DNA of 64,000 bases from Papaver somniferum (taxonomy: Eukaryota > Streptophyta > Magnoliopsida > Ranunculales > Papaveraceae), in the NCBI RefSeq assembly GCF_003573695.1, contig NC_039365.1, positions 80,983,082 to 81,047,081 of the forward strand, in the 5' to 3' direction. The position numbers and the translations under genes were made by a program. Numbering within the stretch: the stretch's first letter is position 1; each line of letters opens with the position of its first letter. Positions 56,078 through 64,000 of the stretch are shown here, in pieces. Below the pieces are notes generated by a model. That model did no database searches. It was not told the DNA's origin and saw only the letters and a list, made by a program, of their open reading frames with translations.

Positions 56078-58857
56078 ATGGGCCCTCGCAAACCTCCTGA
56101 ATAACCAAAACCTAATCCTGGTGGTAAATCGAAATCAGAAGCATCTATTGAACAAGATGACGAGGAGGAAATAACATAGATGGAGATGTAAGTGATGTCT
56201 ATGTTTATTGAAGCATTCTTAGGGTTTATTTCATAATATAAAAAACACAAATTTAAACTTGCATGTTTATTGTTTGTACTAGGTAAAAGGAAATTTGAAT
56301 TTGCAATTTAGTGAATTTGAAATTGAATTGAAATTCGAATTTAGTTTCGGCGTACCATTAAATTTGAATACAATGCCGGTTTATATGTCCTGTATCCCCC
56401 TTTTATTGCATGTAATTTATTAGAATACCAGCATAGAAACCTTATAAATTTCAATGACGGCACCTCTGCGGCAGTATCGTAATGTTCATTATCCATGCCG
56501 GTTTTGATCACCTTATTTTGTTAAATATCTATAGACAATTCCCATATTACCGGCATAGGATTTTATTTACATACAATGTCGGTACCTGAAAACCGGCATA
56601 TCATCCTTTCAGATTACAATGCCGGAACATTTTCCGGCAGTATCGTTATGTTCACCGGCCATGCCGGTTCTGATTTTCTTATTTTGTTAAATCTCATTTT
56701 GTACGTAGGTCCAAAGCTACCAAAACGAAGAAAGGAAAGGGAAAAGCTGTTGATGAAGGAAAACCCAAGTCTTCTCGGACTCGACGTAGTCGAGATGATC
56801 CGGAACATGGTAAGGTCATGATTCGGGAGATTCCCCAGGAGACAGACACAAGCAGCGATGATGATGCTCAGTGGGAGAAATTTGTACCTCTTGATCCAGC
56901 AGGTGGCTCATCCTCATGTGGCTTAGGACAACCTGAAGTTGAAGCCGGTGAGAAAAAGGAAAAGGACCCACCAAAGCACCTCCCAAAAACATGTGACATG
57001 ATTCCAGAACGCAATGATGGCAAACACTGGGGTCAGCCGAGAGATCCGAAACTCTTATTTGACTACAAGGACTCTTGGGCTCGTTGGATCTATTCAGCTT
57101 ATGTAAGACGTTTGCATATTGGTATTATATTGTTTATATATGACATCCCGTGAATTAAAGTTTGTTTGGTGTGTTTTGATAGGACCACAAGAAAGCCTTC
57201 CGTGTTTGACGCTATCAACAAATGGATACATGGGATTTGGAAGGGGAGTGTGGGGTTGTTCAAGCGGCAGTAAGAGCATCTGGGTTGTATCCTGCGGTAG
57301 AAAATTATGTGGTCACTGATCAAGTGACGGCGAATTGCTTCTTGGAGAGGTTTTTTGCTTCAACTGATACCATGCATTTTCCTTTTGGCGAGATGACCAT
57401 TATCCCTGAAGATGTCCAAAGAATATTAGGTCTACATATCCTTAGAAAAGCCGTTAATAAATAAGATGACGGTAAGACCCTAGAACGGTCCAAGATCTAT
57501 GAGCTGACTAAAAAGTTGTTTGGTTCGGACGAGGCAATGACAAAAGCAAATATGTACGTGTCAAAGAATACCATGACAAAGACTATTAAAGTCGTCAAAC
57601 TCAGAGAGTTGTTTGGGAATACGTTGGGAAATGAATTGAATGCCGAACAAATTCAGCACACTATTGCTGCTTAAATGTTGTTCCTCTTGGGCATCACAAT
57701 ATTCCCTGACTCTAATGGTAACAGGGTGCATATGAACCACTTACAATACTTGGATCCCTTGGAACATATTATATTAGAGGAGATGCGTAAATCTTCTAAG
57801 GCGACAACATATCAATTTAATAGGAATTTTACTGTATTAAAAGTAATGTGAACTAGTTATTTTGTTTTCCAATTAGTTCTTTTCTTATACATTTCATTGG
57901 AACGATCTTTCATTAGCGTAGGTGTGGTCTTATGAACACTTCCCAACATTGTTCAAGGAGTACAAATATTTGGAGTCGTCAACGTATAGTTTGGCACCAC
58001 ACATTCCTGTACCTAAGAAATACTTTTTCGACAATAAACCGAAGCCCAATAACAGAACTCGGTTACTCGCCATGAGAGAGGCTTTGGACTCTATCGCTGT
58101 CAAAGATTTAGTGTTTGACCCATATAAGAACGAAAGAGGAGTTCACTTTGAAAGGCATGACAATGTAGCATTTTACAACGGACCATTGTTTCATCCAAAA
58201 GGATTTGTTATGCATAACCCTCGCAGTGTGATGCGCAAACTTGGGTACAAACAGAAAAAACTTACGGGTAAATCTGATGCCAAATTCTCTCATGACTTTC
58301 CTCAATGTGTATCAGATGAACAGCATACGCTGGTAGTTTACAAACCAACTCCTCTGCTTGTACATTGGAATGAAAGGGAAGAACAACAACTACTGCTAGA
58401 TAGGGTTGGTTGGGAATTGGCGGAAAACAGCTACGAGTCGGAACCAAGCTTCCTCAGAGGTCATTTGAGGTACTCCCATCCTTGTATTGTACGCCATCCA
58501 CCGAAACCGTGCCTCCACAAGCAGAACCTCCCTCTACAACTGCTGAAAAACTTATTGTAGCCGTACTTCTAAAGACCCTCACGTTGGTGGTACGTAATTC
58601 TTGTTCACTTCCTATTATTAGAATTATATCTATAAAATTATAAAATTTAACATACTAATGGAATAATATGACAACAACGTTCGCGGCTAAGAAAATTGGG
58701 AAACTGGTTTAAATGCAAGAACAAGGAAGGAGAGGTGATGACCCCGGCAGAAATGAAGACAGTCAAGGAAAAGATAGACAAAGTTGAAGATCCAGATGCA
58801 AAGGACTTGTGGAAGGAAATGAAGAAGAGGGGTCACAAGAAGCCAAAGACCGAGTGA
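56078..58857 (+). pseudogene. Plant-mobile-domain gene 2 (PMD), paralogue of gene 1
   Basis: Same plan as the gene at 48773: exon 1 from 56078 (MGPRKPPE, then two in-frame stops), exon 2 56709-57102 (ends YKDSWARWIYSAY), exon 3 57183-about 57847, exon 4 57922-about 58590, last exon from about 58685 to TGA 58855-58857. The PMD hallmark HFPFGEMTIIPEDVQRILGL is in exon 3. Stops at about 57207, 57462 and 57672 show decay. Exon 4 keeps a long open stretch (KDLVFDPYKNERG, GPLFHPKGFVMHNPRSVMRK). The stop at 57462 falls at the same place as the stop in gene 1. Gene 2 ends facing the 3' end of the transposase gene. Confidence 0.75.
56340..56690. promoter_or_regulatory. CCGGCAT motif cluster vi (intron 1 of PMD gene 2)
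   Basis: Cores at about 56373, 56496, 56552, 56593, 56618 and 56660, with variants TGTCGGTACC, ACCAGCAT and GGCAGTATCG (twice). Confidence 0.85.
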
Positions 58858-59154
58858 TCTAAGATGTTTGTTAATGTTTCTTTTATAGTATTAGTTATGT
58901 CTTTGAACAATCTACTATCGGTTTATGTTTTTTGTGTGTCTTGCTAAACTTTGAACATCTTTGTTTCATTTGTTTTCGGTTTGGAACATTTTAACTTTAC
59001 GTATGGTTTGTTAAACAATCTAGTTTTTGCTTATGTTATTTAATGTGTCTTGCTAAACTTTGGAGATGTTGATTTCATCTGTTTTTTCCTTAGAACATAT
59101 TATATTGGTAAATCTATGTCAAACATTGCAGTTTTTGTGTTTTTTTTTCCAGAG

Positions 59155-59430
59155 AACAATGCCGGTAAATTGATTTCTTTTCCGTACCAAAGGAATTTAG
59201 AATTCCGGCATTGATACGCTTTTCTCGATAATGCCGGTACTCTTTATTTTCCTCACACATAAGTGATCTGTGTAGAATTCCGGCATTATTATGAAGTTAA
59301 TTTCAACGTCGGCACTAAACCTGATAACTCTGTGTACTTATGGTGTTTTTTCGGCATAAAAGAAAAAATATTTTCTAAGCCGGGATCATTTCCCGACATT
59401 GTAAAGTTTGAACTAAATCATGTCGGCATG
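59155..59430. promoter_or_regulatory. CCGGCAT motif cluster vii
   Basis: Between convergent PMD gene 2 and transposase gene. Cores at about 59159, 59204, 59231 and 59279, with variants CGTCGGCAC, TTTCGGCATA, TTCCCGACATT and ATGTCGGCATG. Confidence 0.83.
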
Positions 59431-59512
59431 TCATAGCATATGGTTTAATGATTACAATTCAAACTTCCAAAAAAACAAAAGGTTGCATAGCAACGAACCA
59501 CACATTTCCAAA

Positions 59513-60269
59513 TTACTCTTCATCACTTTCTAATTTATGAATAAGATTTTCTCCCTTCTCCAGGTTAATTGATAGCTTCAACGCATCCCACAATTGGTGG
59601 TTCTCCTCATACAATTTCATCCATTCCTCCGAGTGATTGTGGACTATATCCTTGTTTTTAGTCAACGGAAAAACTGGTGGCAATGGAAAATTTTCCTTGA
59701 GCTTCAGAATAATGAAATGATTCCCGTTCACGAGCGCCAAGAAAACTCTTCCCTTCTTAAGAGATCCTTCGCACTTTTTCCATTTTGGTGTATAAGTTGT
59801 TTGTTCGGTGGCGGAAAAATAATGAACAACACAGTTAAAATGTATCCGCCACAAGATGCCCACAAACTGGCATTTTCATCCAATATTCAGTAGGAAGGAA
59901 CTTCATCTCGTGCTCTATCCCTAACACCCGAGCATGCAAACTATCAAACCCTTCGTCACTATCTACCAATTGTTCGTAATAGCTCTTCTTTTTCATAAGT
60001 TGCTCGGCCATCCTATTTCTAGCGTATCAGCATGGTTTCATCCCTTTACTAACCGCCGTCTCAAAGATTCCTAATTGTTCGGTCACGACATGATAGCCAC
60101 AATTTCCATCTCCATCGACATCATCCGTATATACAATATACTCGCGAATAAACTCGGGAAGTTGGTCTACATAACCTTCTATTTTGGTATGGTAATGTCT
60201 ATAAGTCTTACCTGTTTTGGAATCCTTATACATCTTCATATTACCAATTTGTAGCTTAATTATATCCAT
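59513..60269 (-). pseudogene. OTU-type cysteine protease domain of transposase gene
   Basis: C-terminal domain of the minus-strand transposase gene. The Cys-box VDGDGNCGYHVV (near 60110-60075) carries the catalytic Asp/Cys pair, preceded by YVDQLPEFIREYI. The His box NGNHFIIL lies near 59740-59715. Stops lie between the two parts (the first frame closes at 60027). OTU domains are usually deubiquitinases. Transposase-linked cysteine proteases are known in plant Mutator elements (ULP1 type in KI-MULEs); the OTU fusion is familiar to me from plant proteins but its role is unclear. Confidence 0.65.
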
Positions 60270-60299
60270 TCCATCCTCCGCAATCTCTACACTTCCAAT

Positions 60300-61000
60300 G
60301 TCTTCGGTATGTGTTGCAGTCCGTACTTCCTTGGCCTACCCCTTCGCTTTTTAAAAGGGACTACTTCACCATCGTGTTGTTAATGACTAGGCATTGATCT
60401 CTTACCTTTGCTATCACTTATCTTTGGCGTGACTTCGGAATTTTCAGCTTGATGTACTTGACTTGATGTAGGTTCCTTATTCGGCCTTTCATTTTTGATA
60501 TGCAAAGCCACCCCTTCGACTATGGGTGTGACTTGGGAATGCTCTCATTATTCAATCATTGTTGGTACCTTCCTATACCTACCCCTTTTCTTTGTAACCT
60601 CCTCTACATCGACTCTAGGCATGGCATCCGCTTCCTCGGCTTGTTGTTCTTGTTCCATCGATGCGCGTACCTTCGTCGGCCTACCCCTTTTCTTTGGAAC
60701 CGGAACTTCATCGGCTTGTGGTGTTGATACGGAATCCGTCATTTGTTCTTGACTTTATAGCGGTAACTTCTTCGGCCTACCCCTTTTCTTTGGAACCGAC
60801 ACTTCATCGACTTGTGGTGTGGATACGGAATTCCCCGTTTTTTATTGACTTGATGGCGGTTCCTTCCTCGGCCTACTCCTTTTATTTTGAACCGGCGCTT
60901 CCGCGAACCTTGATTCGGAAAGCTCACATCCGGTTGGGTCTCGTTTCTTACTTTCCTCGTCTTCACATTCGCGTTGACTCGTTGATTTCAATTGTTTCCT
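60300..61000 (-). pseudogene. AT-hook-rich linker of transposase gene
   Basis: Five repeats of a KKRGRPKK-type AT-hook, spaced about 100 bases apart on the minus strand (near 60340, 60590, 60690, 60790, 60890). One reads VPKKRGRPTKVRASM; another has decayed to KKRGRYRK. AT-hooks bind the minor groove of AT-rich DNA. Frames shift between repeats. The plus-strand open frames here are shadows of the repeats. Confidence 0.6.
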
Positions 61001-61110
61001 TTATTTTCTCCTTGTCGTTTTGGTATACCGGGCGGATCTCCCTTTGCTGGCGCTTCACTTTGTGCTATTCATGGGCGTGTAATTATCCTTAGTTGGCTCA
61101 ACAATACTTG

Positions 61111-64000
61111 TCATCTAGCCGAGTTGCCACATGAGTAAGCTTCATAGAATTCCTTTGCTTCGGGTGTATCCCATGGTGATTTTCCGGGAGCTTCCGTAGG
61201 GGGAGGATCGAAAGATAATTGCTTCCAAAACAGATAAATAACCTCAGTAGGTATCACTTCTTCATACTTCACAAGCATATGACGACATGGAAGCCCAATG
61301 AAGACATGTCGGGATAAATACACACATCACTCGGTCTGCCGTAGTTTCTCTCATTTTCCATTTCTTTAATCATATGTTTTATTTCCCATTACGAGACGTT
61401 GAATTCTATACCTTGGAGCAAATTATGATATCTAAGATGTGATGTCATCCTTTCCATTGAGATTTTCTCAAAAGCCTTCTTGATCCTATCGATATCTGAC
61501 TTAAAGTATTGCTCAAAAGCCTCGGTGACCGTAACCACGTTTCCCTGGCCGGACTGGATGAGATCTTTAAATCTTCCATGAGAGGACTCCGCAATACTAG
61601 TTACTTCATTCTCATAGTGTCAATACCGATTTGTCCATGCACACACAAATATTTCCTTGAACTTAGCTAACACTTTATCCCGACAGTACGAGACGGCACT
61701 TGGATACACTTCGTTATATTTGGCACTAAACATGTTCAATCTGTTTTCATACATATCCTCGGTAAGAGACTAATAAACTTTCTCCCAATCCTTTAGAAAT
61801 TCCAACCACTTTTTATGATTTTCGTCGTGTTTTTTGTCCACTCGCTCTTTAATCTTTCCTCTTTCATCTTCTTCTTGTTCGAGTGATAGTTTCTTCTTGA
61901 GAACATCTTCCTCTAGTGGAGCAATCATTCTTTTCTTAATATCCGCCATAGAGGGTTCAAACAAAGCATGACAATGTTTTATCACATTTTTACTTATATG
62001 ATACGTACATAGGAAAATTTGTGCATCCGGAAATACGTTGGATATAGCATTCATTAGTGCGTCATTTTGATCGGTTATGATGACCCTCAGAAATTGATTT
62101 TCCGGGAACAATAATTTCAATTGTCGTAATGCCCAATGATAATTGTAATCCCTCTCGTTTTCCATTAAACACCAAGCCAATGTGAATGATACCTTGTCCG
62201 ATGTTTGGCCCACGATGTTGAACAACGGCATGTTGTATTTATTTGTCTTGTAGGTGCAATCCATCATAAGAACACCACAACATGTATGAGCCAATTGTGA
62301 AAGCAAATGATGCGCAATGAATATTTGAAGTGGCTTGTTGCCTGGTCCTCTTTTAATGATACGCGTGTAGTTGTGATCCCAAGCTATCTTCTCAAATTCT
62401 TGCATAACGGTCCTACCTTCCCATTCCACCCTCCTAATGGTTGCTTGCGCGCTATAGATTGTACTTAGAGAAGAAACGTTCGTCTTATCCTTTTCCTTGA
62501 AGCCTCTGAGAATCACTCGTGGTTTGATACATGCTTTGGTCATTCTCTTTACATCATCGAATTCATGAGGTTTCAGCTTCGCAACTAGGGAGTGACCAAC
62601 AAAATCTTTCGGATTCCGGTGGTTATGACGGCCAAACCACACCGTACAATCCCATTTCTTTTCATTGGTTTCTTTGTCTCTTAAATAGAATACAAGCTTA
62701 AAGGGGCAATCATCCTTCCTCGTACGAGTCTTGTATACCGTATTAGTCTTCTTTGGATATACATAACCCTTTCTATTATGGATATCCTTCTTATTGTATT
62801 TCCCACTTCTCTCGCAAACCATCTCAAAACGATAATTTGAACGTTGGGTATTCCTCACCAACACACACATGTGTTTAAGTGCCGTCTCTTTTTCCCAAGC
62901 AATTGCTTCCTCTGGAGATTTTATGCCCTACATGAGGACAACAATGGAAGATTATAAGGTTCATTACAAGCAATCCCCACATAAAGTTTTAAAGACTAGG
63001 TGAAAAGTATTGTTTGGTGACATACCTGAGGTACTTTATAGTATTCGGACGTATCCGGACCAAGCGGTTTGGAATTTTTTGGATCAATGTGGGGAACAAT
63101 CTAAGGAATGAATGAAAAGAAAATTGAATTAGTTCACAAAAAAATTAAATTAATATACTAGTTCCGTCATGCTCGACGACACTTTCGCCAAAATAACCAA
63201 AGCCGGAAACAAGTGTCGGCCATCAAGAATAATGTTCTGGCATTTCGTAAATAAACTTGAAAAAGATGACCTAATTTTAAAAACTACCGGCATTGTATTT
63301 TCATGAATATGAATGCCGGAAAAGATAATACCGGCATGCACGATCCACAAGGATTGAAGCCGGAACATGGCGCCGACATGCTCGATAAATTTAACACCAA
63401 GCCGGAAAACTACTACCAAAATGACTAATTTCTGGATGTTTTTTCAGTGGTACCGGCATTCTTGAATATGTAAGGTCCCAAACCGGTAGCCGTTTCCGGC
63501 ATGATACTTAATTTTCAAACCATGCCGAGATTTAGTGCCGGCGTGCTCGATAACTTTTATACCACGCCGGTACCTATGTTCAAAATTCAATTAATTCCTG
63601 GATGTTTTTCTTGTGGTACCGGCATGGAAAGTTAGGAGAGAACCATGTCGGTTTGAATATTCCAGGGAATATTCGTTAGGTAAAAAATTAACTGCGTGCG
63701 GGCATGGTTTTTTTGTTGAAGACAACGCCGGAAATTGTTTCAAAATGGGGGATAACAGACGCCGGCATGCAAATAGTATAAATACCATGCCGATTTTGGT
63801 AGTTCCGACGTAGTATTCATACTACGTGTAGGCCGACACCAAGCTTTTTCAGAGAAAAAATGGCGGTTTCAAAAAAAAAAAAAATCAAATTTTCGACCTC
63901 TCAGCAGCATTACCTGTGTGTTGGGGTTGCTTGTATGTTGAACATGTTTACTTTCTTGGATTGGTTCTTCAAAAAACACTTCATGCTCACGAAAATCATG
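61111..64000 (-). pseudogene. FAR1/MULE transposase with SWIM finger (partial)
   Basis: Runs off the right edge. Exons: beyond 64000 to 63914 (ends QHTSNPNTQ), 63100-63026 (25 codons), then from 62927. The FAR1-type DNA-binding region (GIKSPEEAIAWEKE, CPFKLVFYLRDKE, TVWFGRHNHRNP) leads to the MULE domain (GVLMMDCTYKTNKYNMPLFN, FTLAWCLMENERDYNYHWAL, VIITDQNDALMNAISNVFPD, FLCTYHISKNV) carrying the DDE-type acidic residues. Stops at 61770, 61620 and 61389 and a frame change near 61310 precede the SWIM remnant HVFIGLPCRHML. AT-hooks and an OTU domain follow downstream. The enzyme would cut and move Mutator-like elements; this copy is dead. Confidence 0.82.
63160..63830. promoter_or_regulatory. 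CCGGCAT motif cluster viii (intron 1 of transposase gene)
   Basis: The densest cluster: exact cores at about 63288, 63311, 63331, 63453, 63498, 63617 and 63761, plus many variants (ATGCCGAGATT, CACGCCGGTACC, TAGTGCCGGCGTG, ATGTCGGTTT). It lies between the first visible exon (ending 63914) and the 25-codon exon (from 63100). Confidence 0.85.

Larger units (their letters stand above)
48700..64000. mobile_element. Large Mutator-like composite element with six genes
   Basis: The interval combines a FAR1/MULE transposase gene with five accessory genes. All intergenic gaps and three first introns share one dispersed motif (TACCGGCAT/ATGCCGGTA and variants). The motif is essentially absent left of 49030, and the transposase gene runs off the right edge. 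I did not find terminal inverted repeats, so the limits are approximate and the single-element reading is an inference from the shared motif. All members are decayed. Confidence 0.55.

Noticed and set aside
58744..58752. CCGGCAG in the last exon of PMD gene 2 as a possible coding-region copy of the dispersed motif
   Set aside because: Single partial match in a coding exon, expected by chance; it does not change the exon-exclusion pattern.
60495..61092. Plus-strand frames of 75-143 codons rich in repeated SSAYPFSLEP-like text
   Set aside because: They are antisense shadows of the AT-hook repeats on the minus strand.

Overview
This is a repeat-rich intergenic window from a flowering-plant nuclear genome. 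The evidence is plant-type Ty1/copia (Tnt1-like), Athila-type Ty3/gypsy and L1-type LINE sequences, short scraps of plastid DNA (rps12, clpP), FAR1/MULE and plant-mobile-domain genes, and AT-rich DNA with GT-AG introns. I see no intact single-copy host gene and cannot name the species from the sequence.

Layout. (1) 273-5758: a decayed copia element (433-5716) inside a short retroposon with a 12-bp target duplication. (2) 5759-8628: AT-rich DNA with one probable Helitron 3' terminus. (3) 8629-34150: one L1-type LINE on the minus strand, cut into four pieces by later insertions. These are a gypsy-type LTR (9982-11380 plus 22145-22619) that is itself split by an Athila element (A, 11381-22144), a second Athila-family element lacking gag-pol but carrying two other ORFs (B, 24192-30998), and a solo LTR (C, 31939-33753). 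Target duplications fix the junctions of A (4 of 5 bases), B (exact) and C (exact). (4) 34151-43600: mostly non-coding, with a mosaic of plastid fragments (35817-36415) and copia-type LTR remnants. (5) 43611-45950: a dead non-LTR reverse transcriptase whose C-terminus resembles the restriction-like endonuclease of R2-type elements. (6) 46590-48575: a MITE packed with hairpins, then an array of AATCGG/CCGATT pairs.

(7) About 48,700 to the right edge: six decayed multi-exon genes that look like the cargo of a very large Mutator-like element. Two are paralogous plant-mobile-domain genes; the others are a CCHC/GRF zinc-finger gene, a Myb/SANT-like gene, a coiled-coil gene, and a FAR1/MULE transposase-SWIM-AT-hook-OTU gene on the minus strand. 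Every intergenic gap between them, and the first intron of the three largest genes, is studded with a short motif (TACCGGCAT / ATGCCGGTA, about 40 exact 7-mer cores counted by eye, against about one in the preceding 49 kb). Coding exons lack it. This layout resembles the sequence-specific anti-silencing system of VANDAL Mutator elements and is the best candidate here for an undescribed system.

A second unexpected signal is a roughly 100-nt segment predicted to fold into consecutive hairpins with compensatory base changes. It occurs near the 3' end of both Athila-family elements and just downstream of the Myb/SANT-like gene. Most genes carry stops or frameshifts, so the window records past mobile-element activity rather than functioning loci. 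Intron and domain assignments come from reading the sequence; no alignments were run.
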